Assembly (NCBI GenBank): GCA_037446555.1
Contig: JBBIIK010000019.1
Span: forward strand, 5,503-69,502
DNA: 64,000 bases
Direction of reading: 5' to 3'
Source: JANWVO01 sp037446555
GTDB lineage: Bacteria; Acidobacteriota; Terriglobia; Bryobacterales; Bryobacteraceae
Under the pieces are notes generated by a model. It was not told the origin of the DNA, did no database searches, and worked only from the letters and a program-made list of their open reading frames with translations. A program made the translations under genes and the position numbers. Shown piece after piece: positions 22,813 to 31,390 of this stretch (position 1 is its first letter; each line of letters starts with the position of its first letter).

Positions 22813-25494
22813 ATGAAGTGGATGGCTTTTCTGCTGGCGTGCCTGCCTGCGGCGGGCGCAGATAAATGGACAGTGGACGACGTCCTGCTGCAGGAGCAGG
22901 TGGGAAGCGTGGAGCTTTCGCGCGACGGGCGTATGGGCGTCTACACGAAGTCGAAGATCGACAAGGAGAAGGGCGAACCGGTTTCGCACCTTTGGCTGAA
23001 GCGTTTTGGCGAAGAGGGCGCGGTGCAGCTGACGCGGGGGCGGGACAGCGCATCGAGCCCGAAGTTTTCGCCCTCGGGCAAGCTGATCGCGTTTCTGACG
23101 AGCCGGCGGGCACCGCGGGCGGAGGGCGAGGAAGGCGAAGGGGGCGCGCCGGGCGGCGAAGGGCCACGGCAGCAGGTGTGGCTGATGCACACGGGCGGCG
23201 GCGAGCCGTGGCAGTTGACACGATTCGAGCGCGGGGTGCGGACGTTCGACTGGATCTCGGAGGACGCGGTCGCCGTGGCGGCGGCGGAAGATCCCTCCTG
23301 GCACGATCAGCGGATCAAAAAGGAGAAGGACACCTCGCGCGTGGTGGACGACGAGGAGCACGAGCCGCCAGTGCGGTTGTTCCGCGTAGACGTGAAAGGC
23401 GGCAAGCCGGCGCGGCTCACCACCAACACGGACCGCATCAAGAGCGTGGATGTGTCGCCCGACGGGCAGTGGGCGGTGACCGTACACAACCGGAGCCTGG
23501 CCGAGATCTACAACCAGAAGATCAAGCCGGCGACAATGTTGCACCATCTGGCGACGGGGCGCAGCGTGACGCTGTTCGACGGGCAGAAGCTGTATCCGCG
23601 CTCGATCCACTGGAAGCCGGATTCGAGGTCGCTCTACTTTACCGCCCCCTACACGACGCACCCGTACCTTTACAACGCGAGCATCATGAAGCTCTATCAC
23701 TTCCCGCTGACGCTCGCGGAGCCGCTGGACGCGGCGGCGAAGGCGCGTCCGGTGGAGGTGCCGCTGGACTGGGAGAATGCGCTCGCCGGGGCGCCAGCGG
23801 CGACAGCGGACGGCTTCGTGGCGCTGCTGGCGAACGGGGCGCGCAACCGGGTGGCGCGCTATTACGAGAATGGCGCGGCGTGGAGGCGGGAGTGGGTAGA
23901 TGCGCCGGACGTGCATCAGGTGTGGACGTCCTTGGGCGGCGGGCGGATCGCATGGACGAGGTCCAACGCGTCCACGCCTGCGGTGTACATAACGGCGCGT
24001 CTGGAGGGGAGCCGCTTCGAGGGCGCCGAAGCGTGGATCGAGCCGAACGCCGGGTTCCGCAAGAAGACAATCGCGCGGACCGAGGTGATCCGGTGGAAGG
24101 GCGCGCTCGACGAGGAGATCGAGGGGATTCTCTATTACCCACACAATTACGAAGCGGGAAAGAAATACCCGCTGGTGGTGATGATTCATGGCGGTCCGCA
24201 CGGTCATGACGCCGATGCTTTCCGGGAAAGCTGGGCATATCCGCACCAGCTGTTTGCGCAACGCGGGGCGTTCATTTTGAAGCCGAATTATCACGGGTCG
24301 TCCAATTACGGGCTGAAGTTCGGCGAGTCGATTTCCGGCGGGAAGTACAACGACCTGGAATGGATCGACGTCGAGAAGGGTGTGGACCATCTGATTGCGA
24401 AGGGGCTGGCTGATCCGCGGAAGCTGGGCGTGATGGGCTGGTCGAATGGATCGATCATCAGCATCGAGCTTTCGGTGCGCACGACGCGCTACAAGGCGGT
24501 GGGCGCGGGCGCGGGCGACGTCAACTGGACGAGCGACTGGGGGAACGCGGTGTTCGGGGACGCATTCGAGCAATATTATTTGGGCAAGACGCCGATGGAT
24601 GATCCCGATTTCTACGTCAAGAAGTCACCGCTTTTCCAGATGGAAAAAGTGACGAGCCCGACGATTATTTTCTTCGGAACCGAGGACCGGCAGGTGCCCA
24701 CCGAGCAGGGCTGGCAGCATTACCGGGCGTTGCAGCACTACGGCAAGACGCCTGTGCGTTTCATTCTCTTCCCCGGCGAGCCGCACAGCCTGCGCAAGTA
24801 CGTCCATCAGAAGCGGAAGGTGGAGGAGGAACTGGCGTGGTTCGACCGGCATCTGTTCGGCACGGCGGCGGAAGGGAACCCGTCGTTGCGGGCGGCATCG
24901 CCGCTGGCGGCGTTGGAGCGGCTGCGGAATGCGGGCGATGTGCCGGAAACGGTGGACCGCGGTTCGATTGCCGTGGGACGTTTCGAGGTGACGCGGGCGC
25001 AGTTCCGCGCTTTTGATTCTTCCTATCCTGTACCGGCGGGCACAGAGCTGTTCCCGGCGACGGGCGTTTCATATGAGAAGGCGCGGCAGTACTGCGAATG
25101 GCTGTCGAAAAAGACGGGGCGCAAGTACCGCCTGGGAACCGAAGAGGAGCTGGGCGAACTGCTGAATCGCAGCAAAGAAGAGAACACGCTGGATCAGTGG
25201 GCGGGCTACACGGTCAACTTCGACGACGCCGCGCGGCTGGCACCGCTGGTGGAGGGAGCCGGCCCCGGCGGCCTGCTGAAGCCCGCTGGATCCTTCCCCG
25301 GCACCGGTGACGATCCGCTGTTTGACCTTGGCGGCAATGCGGCGGAGTGGGTGGCCGGCAAGGACGGCAAGCCGAAGGCGATGGGCGGCAGCGCCGATCA
25401 GCCCGCCGATGCCAAGGCTCCGGTGACGCAGCGCCAGGACTACATCGGCTTCCGCGTAGTGATGGAGAAGCAGCGCACAGGGGCCGCAGGGTAG
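22813..25494 (+). CDS. S9 family peptidase (prolyl oligopeptidase type) fused to a SUMF1/FGE-like domain
   Basis: An 893-residue exported protein. A signal peptide (MKWMAFLLACLPAAGA) precedes a beta-propeller (about 20-400) and an alpha/beta hydrolase domain (about 420-680) with the serine protease triad S544 (GWSNGS), D625 (TEDRQVP) and H658 (GEPHSL). Residues about 695-885 form a second module of the formylglycine-generating/SUMF1 fold: GRFEVTRAQFRAF, VSYEKARQYCEWLSKKTGR, YRLGTEEELGEL and FDLGGNAAEWV, ending GFRVVMEK. The SUMF1 part lacks an obvious pair of copper-binding cysteines, so it is probably a binding domain. DPP IV-like peptidases cleave X-Pro dipeptides; the added module may bind substrate or cell wall. 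Confidence 0.87.
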   Translation: MKWMAFLLACLPAAGADKWTVDDVLLQEQVGSVELSRDGRMGVYTKSKIDKEKGEPVSHLWLKRFGEEGAVQLTRGRDSASSPKFSPSGKLIAFLTSRRAPRAEGEEGEGGAPGGEGPRQQVWLMHTGGGEPWQLTRFERGVRTFDWISEDAVAVAAAEDPSWHDQRIKKEKDTSRVVDDEEHEPPVRLFRVDVKGGKPARLTTNTDRIKSVDVSPDGQWAVTVHNRSLAEIYNQKIKPATMLHHLATGRSVTLFDGQKLYPRSIHWKPDSRSLYFTAPYTTHPYLYNASIMKLYHFPLTLAEPLDAAAKARPVEVPLDWENALAGAPAATADGFVALLANGARNRVARYYENGAAWRREWVDAPDVHQVWTSLGGGRIAWTRSNASTPAVYITARLEGSRFEGAEAWIEPNAGFRKKTIARTEVIRWKGALDEEIEGILYYPHNYEAGKKYPLVVMIHGGPHGHDADAFRESWAYPHQLFAQRGAFILKPNYHGSSNYGLKFGESISGGKYNDLEWIDVEKGVDHLIAKGLADPRKLGVMGWSNGSIISIELSVRTTRYKAVGAGAGDVNWTSDWGNAVFGDAFEQYYLGKTPMDDPDFYVKKSPLFQMEKVTSPTIIFFGTEDRQVPTEQGWQHYRALQHYGKTPVRFILFPGEPHSLRKYVHQKRKVEEELAWFDRHLFGTAAEGNPSLRAASPLAALERLRNAGDVPETVDRGSIAVGRFEVTRAQFRAFDSSYPVPAGTELFPATGVSYEKARQYCEWLSKKTGRKYRLGTEEELGELLNRSKEENTLDQWAGYTVNFDDAARLAPLVEGAGPGGLLKPAGSFPGTGDDPLFDLGGNAAEWVAGKDGKPKAMGGSADQPADAKAPVTQRQDYIGFRVVMEKQRTGAAG

Positions 25495-25518
25495 CACGCT
25501 TGTAAATATCGTGCTACC
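25490..25518. promoter_or_regulatory. Perfect inverted repeat over the TonB-receptor promoter region
   Basis: GGTAGCACG (25490-25498) and CGTGCTACC (25510-25518) form a perfect 9-bp inverted repeat around an A/T-rich 11-nt centre containing TGTAAATAT, a possible extended -10. It spans the stop of the peptidase gene and ends 8 nt before the receptor ATG. There is no T-run after it, so an operator or a start-masking hairpin is more likely than a terminator. The half-site GTAGCAC with 13-nt spacing loosely recalls NikR-type metal operators; that link is a guess. Confidence 0.55.
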
Positions 25519-25526
25519 ATGCGGAT

Positions 25527-27473
25527 ATGTTTTTCCGAAATCTTGCTGTCGTCCACATTCTGGCCCTCTCCCTCTCGTGCCTTGCTGCGGAGATCGTTGT
25601 GGTGGATCCCTCCGGGGCAGCGATTCCGAACGCCGTCGTGGAGGTGACAGGCGGTTCGGCACGCGTTTCCGCGCCCGGCTTCACTCCAAAGGTCATAGTT
25701 CTTCCTCCGGGCGGCGGCGAGGCGCGTGTCACACTGGAACCCGCCCCTCTGCGAACCACGGTGGACGTGGTTGTGCGGGCGGCAGGCGCGGAGACGGCGC
25801 AGACGATTGCCACAACCGCCCTGGAGATCGAAGGCACCGGCGCGCGCACGGTGCTGGACGCCGTGGACCGGCTGGCGCCGGGGGCGTTTGTCACGCGGCG
25901 CGGGGTGATGGGATACGGCATTGCGACGAACGGCACGGGAGCAGTGAGCGTGCGCGGGATCGGCGGCTCGCCGAACACGGGAGTGCTGATCGTGATCGAC
26001 GGGCGCCCGGACTTTCAGGGGCTGATGGGACACCCGCTGCCGGATCTGTACACGTTGTCGGATGCGGCATCGGTGCGGGTGACGCTGGGACCGGCATCAG
26101 TGTTGTACGGCTCGAACGCAATGGGCGGAGCAGTGGAGATCATTCCGGCGCAACCGGAGGCGGGGTTTCAGACGCGGCTGACGTCCTCGCTGGGCTCGTG
26201 GTGGACCACACAGCACCGGCTGAACCACGCGGCGAAATTCACCAGGGGATTTTATTCGCTGAACGCGGGATATTCGGGGACATCGGGTGAACGGCCTTCT
26301 TCGGATTTTCGCAATCTGGATGCGACATTCACGGCCGGCGGCGATTTCTCGGAGCACTGGAAGGGATCGCTGGAAAGCCGCTACGGATTTTTCCACGTGG
26401 AAGATCCGGGCACGATTTTTGCACCGCTCCAGGGAAGCTTTGCGCGCGTGGGGAGAGGCGGGTACAGCCTCAACCTGAACAACGCGTATTCGCGCTCGCA
26501 CGGCTATATCCGGCAGTACGGCGCATGGGGGCGGCACTTCATCACCGACGGGTTCCGTTCGACGGACTCGACCCGCGGCGTGCGGGCGATGCAGACGTTC
26601 CTGCTTCATCCGTCGCTGACGGTGGACGCCGGCGGGGATTTCAACCACTACGGCGGCGAGGCGCGCAACGTCAGGAGCCGACTCGATTATGGCGAGTACA
26701 CGCTGAATGAAGGGGCGGGATTTTCCCGCGCGCAATGGCAGCTGTCGCCGCGCTTTTCGCTGGCAGGCGGATACCGGTACCACCGGCATTCCGTGTACGG
26801 AGGGCTGTCGGTGCCGGAAGCCACCGCGACGGTGCGGATCTCGCCGCAAGTATCCTGGTCGGCGGGCGTGAGCCGCGGCTTCCGCAACCCGACAATCCGT
26901 GAACTTTACCTCTTCCCCGCCCCGAATCCCGCTCTCCAGCCGGAACGCTTGTGGAACTGGCAGTCGACGCTGTATGTGCAGCCGCACCGGACATTCACGG
27001 CGTGGGCGACGGGCTACTATTCGTCCTTGTCGAACCAGATCGTGACGCTGGGACGCTTCCCGAATCTGCGGCTGGAAAACTCCGGGCGCGCGATTTTGCG
27101 CGGGGTGGAAGTGCAGTCGCAGTGGCGCCCTTCGAGGGCGTGGATGATGAGCGCGGGCACGGGCGTGCTGCGGTCGGCGCAGGTTGCGCCGCTGATTCCG
27201 GCGAACAAGTTCAACGGGGCGCTGCATTATCAGCACAGCAGATTTACGGCCAGCCTGTCGGCGATGGTGGTGGGGCGGCGGTATGCGAACGCGGCGCGCA
27301 CGGCGACGCTGGGCGGCTATCCGTTGCTGACGCTGCAGGGCTCGTGGAAAGCAAGCCGCAGGGCGACGGTATTCGCACTGGCCGACAACCTGCTGAACCG
27401 CCGCTACGAGATCCTGCCGGGTTACGTGATGCCGGGCGTCAATGCCGCCGGCGGGGTGACGCTGCACTTTTGA
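25527..27473 (+). CDS. TonB-dependent outer-membrane receptor
   Basis: A 648-residue receptor with a signal peptide (MFFRNLAVVHILALSLSCLA), a short carboxypeptidase-regulatory-like domain (about 22-75, VVDPSGAAIPNAVVEV), a plug (about 90-210: SVRGIGGSPNTGVLIVIDGR, VTLGPASVLYGSNAMGGAVEI) and a beta-barrel ending in the terminal aromatic HF. Such receptors use TonB energy to import bound metal complexes, cobalamin or glycans. It is followed 3 nt later by an ECF-type transporter run, which would carry the same substrate across the inner membrane. A perfect inverted repeat lies immediately upstream. The substrate is not identifiable by reading. Confidence 0.92.
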   Translation: MFFRNLAVVHILALSLSCLAAEIVVVDPSGAAIPNAVVEVTGGSARVSAPGFTPKVIVLPPGGGEARVTLEPAPLRTTVDVVVRAAGAETAQTIATTALEIEGTGARTVLDAVDRLAPGAFVTRRGVMGYGIATNGTGAVSVRGIGGSPNTGVLIVIDGRPDFQGLMGHPLPDLYTLSDAASVRVTLGPASVLYGSNAMGGAVEIIPAQPEAGFQTRLTSSLGSWWTTQHRLNHAAKFTRGFYSLNAGYSGTSGERPSSDFRNLDATFTAGGDFSEHWKGSLESRYGFFHVEDPGTIFAPLQGSFARVGRGGYSLNLNNAYSRSHGYIRQYGAWGRHFITDGFRSTDSTRGVRAMQTFLLHPSLTVDAGGDFNHYGGEARNVRSRLDYGEYTLNEGAGFSRAQWQLSPRFSLAGGYRYHRHSVYGGLSVPEATATVRISPQVSWSAGVSRGFRNPTIRELYLFPAPNPALQPERLWNWQSTLYVQPHRTFTAWATGYYSSLSNQIVTLGRFPNLRLENSGRAILRGVEVQSQWRPSRAWMMSAGTGVLRSAQVAPLIPANKFNGALHYQHSRFTASLSAMVVGRRYANAARTATLGGYPLLTLQGSWKASRRATVFALADNLLNRRYEILPGYVMPGVNAAGGVTLHF

Positions 27474-27476
27474 GCC

Positions 27477-28001
27477 ATGCCACTGCCTGCCGCCGCCACT
27501 TTGCGTTCGATGGTGATCAGCGCCGCCATGGGCGCGCTGGCGCTGGCGCTGCCGGTGGCGTTCCATGCGGTGGGGCTGGGATCGCGGTTCCTGCCGATGC
27601 TGCTGCCGCTGCTGGTGAACGGATACCTGAGCCGGTGGCCGTGGGCGGTGGCAACGGGTCTGCTGATCCCGTGGATCTCGGCTTTCGCCACGGGAATGCC
27701 GCCGTTGTATCCGCCGATTGCAGCGATGATGAGCGCTGAGGGCGCGGTGCTGGCGGGCGTGGCGGCGCTGACCGCGAGGCTGCCGCTGCCGCTTTCGGTG
27801 GCGCTGGCGGTGGCGGCGGGACGGGCAACGGCGCTGGCGGGCGCGTATGCAGCGGCGGCGTGGCTGGAGCTGCCGCCGGGCTTCGCCTCGCTGGCCCTGC
27901 TGGTGCAAGGGTTGCCGGGCATTGTGCTTCAATTGGTGGTGACGCCGCTGGCCGTGGCGGCGCTTCGGCGGCGCGGGGGACTGCTACTGGATGAAACGTG
28001 A
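27477..28001 (+). CDS. ECF transporter substrate-binding (S) component-like membrane protein
   Basis: A 174-residue, six-helix hydrophobic protein. The motif VAFHAVGLGSRFLPMLLPLL followed by the WAVATGLLIPWISAFATGMPPL segment is that of S components (PF12822-like; the group with a conserved HxxGxGxxFLPM). Members carry vitamins or vitamin precursors; one branch with this motif was proposed to take up a cobalamin precursor. It lacks the N-terminal Met-His metal site of CbiM/NikM, arguing against a plain nickel/cobalt S protein. Its gene starts 3 nt after the receptor stop and overlaps the methyltransferase start by 11 nt. Confidence 0.72.
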   Translation: MPLPAAATLRSMVISAAMGALALALPVAFHAVGLGSRFLPMLLPLLVNGYLSRWPWAVATGLLIPWISAFATGMPPLYPPIAAMMSAEGAVLAGVAALTARLPLPLSVALAVAAGRATALAGAYAAAAWLELPPGFASLALLVQGLPGIVLQLVVTPLAVAALRRRGGLLLDET

Positions 28002-28590
28002 ATGGTTCGACCGCCTGGCCGCGGCCTGGGACTCGCTCCCGGGGCAGCCGGAGACTGCGGCGCGGGCGGAAACATTTCTGAGGAAAATTGTGGATTCACG
28101 CCACGCCCGCATTCTGGACGCCGGAGCGGGCACGGGCGTGCTGGTGGAGCCGCTGCTGCGGTTGCCAGAGCCGCCGGAGCTGATCGTGGAGTTCGACTTC
28201 GCGCCGGCGATGCTCGGCGAAAACCGGAGGAAACATGCCGCGCGCACGCAGGTGCGCCTGGTGTGCGGCGACATTTGCGCGCCGCCTTTTCCGGCGGGAT
28301 TCTTCGACGCAGTGATCGTATTCAGCGCGCTGCCGCACATTGAGAACAAGAGGGGGGCGCTCGAGGCGCTGCTGCGCGCGCTGCGCCCGGGAGGGCGGCT
28401 GGCCGTGGGGCATCTGATGGGGAGCGAGGCGCTGAACGCGATGCATGCCACCATCGGCGGAGCGGTCGCGGAGGACCGGCTGCCGCCGGCGCGCGAGCTG
28501 GCGGCGTTGTGCGCGTCGCTGGGCGTGAAGGTGCTGACGGCGGAGGAGAACGAGGGGGAATATACGGTGGCGGCGGAGAAGCCGACGTGA
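27991..28590 (+). CDS. Class I SAM-dependent methyltransferase
   Basis: A 199-residue Rossmann methyltransferase: motif I ILDAGAGTGVLVEPLL, acidic motif II VEFDFAPAMLGENR, and DAVIVFSALPHIENKRGALE with LRPGGRLAVGHLMG as motif IV/VI. The C-terminal part is short, so it probably acts on a small molecule. Its gene is embedded between the S and T components of an ECF-type transporter, overlapping both (11 nt with S, 4 nt with T), so the imported compound may be methylated or the protein may modify a chelator. This is inferred from layout only. Confidence 0.83.
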   Translation: MKREWFDRLAAAWDSLPGQPETAARAETFLRKIVDSRHARILDAGAGTGVLVEPLLRLPEPPELIVEFDFAPAMLGENRRKHAARTQVRLVCGDICAPPFPAGFFDAVIVFSALPHIENKRGALEALLRALRPGGRLAVGHLMGSEALNAMHATIGGAVAEDRLPPARELAALCASLGVKVLTAEENEGEYTVAAEKPT

Positions 28591-29000
28591 GGCTGCCTGC
28601 GGCGTGGACGGGGCTGCTGGCGCTGGCTGCAGTGCTGGCGGCGGCCGAATGGCTGGCGGCGCGGCGTCCGCCGTGGCTCGCGCTGCGGATGCTGATCGCA
28701 GCGGCAGCGGGGCTGGCGCTGGGGCGCCTGCTGCCGTGGGGGCGGCTGCTCATGCGCGCGGCGCGGCGGCCGTTCTTGCGAAATGGCGCACTTTATTTTC
28801 TGTTTCTGGGGCATTTTGTGCGCGTGCTTTTCGAGGAAACGCTGTCGCTTTTCCGGGCCTGGAAACTGGCCGCGCCGCACCGCTGGCGGCGCGGGGGATG
28901 GCGCTCGCTGGCGATGGCGGCGGCAGCATTGTTTCCGAGGGCGCTGCGGCGGGCCGAGCGCTTCTACGCCGCCTTGCTGGCGAACGGGCTGGCGCGATGA
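28587..29000 (+). CDS. Minimal ECF transmembrane (T) component
   Basis: A 137-residue membrane protein, about half the usual EcfT length. Two membrane helices occupy about 8-25 and 32-50, an amphipathic YFLFLGHFVRVLFEETLSLF stretch follows, and the C terminus has AERFYAALLANG, resembling the Arg/Ala-Gly coupling motif that docks on the ATPase. Only one such motif is visible, where full T components have two. Start GTG at 28587 overlaps the methyltransferase stop (GTGA); its stop overlaps the ATPase ATG (ATGA), so the gene is under tight translational coupling. The call leans on neighbours, as similarity is limited. Confidence 0.6.
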   Translation: MRLPAAWTGLLALAAVLAAAEWLAARRPPWLALRMLIAAAAGLALGRLLPWGRLLMRAARRPFLRNGALYFLFLGHFVRVLFEETLSLFRAWKLAAPHRWRRGGWRSLAMAAAALFPRALRRAERFYAALLANGLAR

Positions 29001-29662
29001 CGGCGGCTGCGAGAGTCGAAAGGCTGGAATTCCGCTACGGCGGACGTACGGTGCTGGGCGGCATTTCCTTCGAGGTCGCGCCGGCGGAGAGCGTGGGGCT
29101 CGCCGGACCGAACGGCGCGGGCAAGAGCACGCTGCTGTGGTGCCTGATGGGGCTGCTGCGCCCGCACGCGGGAAGCGTGGAAATCAGGGGCAGTTTCGGC
29201 GCGGTGTTCCAGAACCCCGAAGACCAGCTGTTCATGCCCACCGTGCTGGAAGACGCCGCCCTCCCGCTGGAGAACCGGGGCGCGCCGCGGGAGGAGGCGC
29301 TGCGGCGGGCACGGGCAGCGCTGGCGGCGTGCGGGCTGGAGCATGCCGCGGAGAGACCCGGACATGAGCTGAGCGCCGGGGAGCGGAAGCGCGCCGCGCT
29401 GTCGGTGGCGCTGGCGCTCGAGCCGGACCTGCTGCTGCTGGACGAGCCCACCAGCGAGCTGGACCCGCGCGCGGCGCGCCAGCTCGCGGAGCATCTGATC
29501 CGCCAGCGGTGCGCCAAGCTGATCGCAAGCCACGACCTGGGCTTTCTGAGGCGGACGACGGCGCGGTTGCTGATCCTCGACGGCGGGCGCATTGCGGCGG
29601 ACGGGCCCACGGAGGCGCTGCTCGGCGACGAGGAGTTGCTGGAGCGCCACGGGCTGAAGTGA
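28997..29662 (+). CDS. ECF/CbiO-type ABC transporter ATPase
   Basis: A 221-residue energy-coupling ATPase. It has an aromatic-anchor VERLEFRYGGRTVL start, Walker A GPNGAGKST (about 35-43), Q-loop VFQNPEDQLFMPTV (the NPEDQLF form typical of CbiO/EcfA), a variant signature LSAGERKRAALS, Walker B LLLLDEPTSELDP and the switch SHDLGF. Only one ATPase gene is present, so it would work as a homodimer, as in CbiO or BioM systems. The ATG overlaps the T-component stop. It completes S, T and A parts in one run after the TonB receptor. Confidence 0.88.
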   Translation: MTAAARVERLEFRYGGRTVLGGISFEVAPAESVGLAGPNGAGKSTLLWCLMGLLRPHAGSVEIRGSFGAVFQNPEDQLFMPTVLEDAALPLENRGAPREEALRRARAALAACGLEHAAERPGHELSAGERKRAALSVALALEPDLLLLDEPTSELDPRAARQLAEHLIRQRCAKLIASHDLGFLRRTTARLLILDGGRIAADGPTEALLGDEELLERHGLK

Positions 29663-29682
29663 GTCCCCTGGGCTTGCCACAA

Positions 29683-29688
29683 TAGAAC
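29683..29688 (+). promoter_or_regulatory. Candidate -10 box of a leaderless transcript (Kef-type gene)
   Basis: TAGAAC ends 6 nt before the ATG at 29695 and no ribosome-binding site is seen. The hexamer is a weaker match than the others of this kind in the window. Confidence 0.22.
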
Positions 29689-29694
29689 GAGCGC

Positions 29695-31374
29695 ATGGGG
29701 ATTGCCGCCGATTTCGTGCTGATCGTGGTGGCCGGGCTGGCCGGCGCGGTGCTGGCGCGCCTGCTGCGGCTGCCGCTGCTGGTGGGCTACATCGCGGCGG
29801 GCGTGATGGTGGGGCCGAACACGGCAGGGCCGACGGTGTCGTCGATCCGCGACATCGAGCTGCTGGCCGAGATTGGCGTGGCGCTGCTGCTGTTCAGCCT
29901 GGGGCTGGAAATCTCGATCCGCGACATGCTGACGGTGCGGCGCATTGCGTTGCTGGGCGGCCCCCTGCAGATCCTGGGATGCGGGGCGCTGGGGTGGCTG
30001 GCGGGAGAGCGGCTGTTCGGCATGAACAGCACGGAGGCGGTGTGGTTCGGGGCAATGGCAGCGCTGTCGAGCACGATGGTGGTGGTGAAGATGCTGGACG
30101 AGCGCGGCGTGACGCGGACGCTGGCCAGCCGCGTGATGATCGGGCTTCTGGTGATGCAGGACCTCGCGGTGGTACCGATGCTCATCCTGCTGCCGCAGGC
30201 AGGAGCTGCGGGAACGGCGGCGGTGCTGCGCCCGCTGGCGGCTTCGCTGGCGCTGCTGGCGCTGGTGGTCGTGCTGGGCACGCGGCTGCTTCCATGGCTG
30301 CTACGGCGCCTTCTGCGCTGGGGCTCGCGCGAGATGTTTCTGGTGGCGGTGGTCGCCATCAGCGTGGGCACGGGGTACGGCGCGCACCACGCGGGGCTGA
30401 GCTTCGCACTGGGCGCCTTCATCGCGGGGCTCGTTCTGAGCGAGAGCGAGTTCAGCCATCAGGCGCTGAGCGAGCTGGCGCCGCTGAGGGACATTTTCGG
30501 GCTGATGTTCTTCGTCTCCGTGGGGATGCTGTTCGATCCGCGAACGGTGGCGGAGCACCCGCAGAGGATCCTGGGGGGCGTGGCGTTTCTGGTGCTGGTG
30601 AAGGGGCTCTATATCGGCCTGCTGGCGCGCCGGTTCGGCTATGTGTACATGGCGCCGTGGATCATCGGGCTGGGCCTGGCCAACATCGGGGAGTTTTCGT
30701 TCGTGCTGGCGCGCACGGGGCTTCGCGGAGGATTTCTTTCGAAAGACGCCTACGATTTCGCGCTGACGTGCACGATTTTGTCGATTGCGCTGGCGCCCCC
30801 GGTGGCATCGCTGGCTCTGCCGCTGGGCCGGTGGTGGCGCAAGCGGTTTCCGGCTCGTGGCGCCGCGCGGCAGTTCGAGGCGCCGCGGGAACGGCTGATG
30901 GACCACATTCTGGTGGCCGGCTACGGGCGCTCCGGCCGCGCGGTGGCGGGAGTGTTGCGGGCGGCCGGGTTGCCCGTCGTGGTCATCGAGTTGAACCACG
31001 CCATCTTCAACGATCTCCGGGCGGATGGCGTCCCTGCGGTCTGGGGCGACGTGACGAGCGAGGAGATCCTGCGCGCGGCGGGTCTGAAGAACGCGCGGAT
31101 GCTGATTCTGACGGTTCCCGATGCCGATACGGTGAAGCTGGCAGCGGAGAGGGCGCGGCGGCTGGCGACGCAGGTTCCTGTGATCGCGCGGGCGGCGCGG
31201 GTCCAGGTGATCGACGAACTGAAGCGTATCGGCGCGACCTCTGCGGTGCTGCCGGAATTCGAGGGCGGCATGGAGATGGCCCGGCAGGCGATGATCCGCA
31301 GCGGAATCGATCCGGCGCAGGCGGAGCGGAGGATTCTGGAAGTGAAAGAGCTCTACCTGGGCGAAGGGCTTTGA
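29695..31374 (+). CDS. Kef-type K+/H+ antiporter (CPA2) with TrkA-N domain
   Basis: A 559-residue membrane protein. Residues about 5-385 hold the 12 or so helices of the CPA2 exchanger family (GLEISIRDMLTVRR, GLSFALGAFIAGLVLSESEFSHQ), and 400-520 an NAD-binding TrkA-N domain (HILVAGYGRSGRAVAGVL, VVVIELN, VWGDVTSEEILRAAGL). A last 30 residues form a small helical tail. KefB/KefC proteins export K+ and are gated by the nucleotide domain; no KefF/G partner is nearby. TAGAAC ends 6 nt before the ATG. Confidence 0.9.
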   Translation: MGIAADFVLIVVAGLAGAVLARLLRLPLLVGYIAAGVMVGPNTAGPTVSSIRDIELLAEIGVALLLFSLGLEISIRDMLTVRRIALLGGPLQILGCGALGWLAGERLFGMNSTEAVWFGAMAALSSTMVVVKMLDERGVTRTLASRVMIGLLVMQDLAVVPMLILLPQAGAAGTAAVLRPLAASLALLALVVVLGTRLLPWLLRRLLRWGSREMFLVAVVAISVGTGYGAHHAGLSFALGAFIAGLVLSESEFSHQALSELAPLRDIFGLMFFVSVGMLFDPRTVAEHPQRILGGVAFLVLVKGLYIGLLARRFGYVYMAPWIIGLGLANIGEFSFVLARTGLRGGFLSKDAYDFALTCTILSIALAPPVASLALPLGRWWRKRFPARGAARQFEAPRERLMDHILVAGYGRSGRAVAGVLRAAGLPVVVIELNHAIFNDLRADGVPAVWGDVTSEEILRAAGLKNARMLILTVPDADTVKLAAERARRLATQVPVIARAARVQVIDELKRIGATSAVLPEFEGGMEMARQAMIRSGIDPAQAERRILEVKELYLGEGL

Positions 31375-31390
31375 CCGCGCCCCGCGAGGG

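Noticed and set aside
25494..25526. Possible cobalamin or thiamine riboswitch before the TonB receptor
   Set aside because: Only 32 nt separate the genes; the inverted repeat there is better read as an operator.
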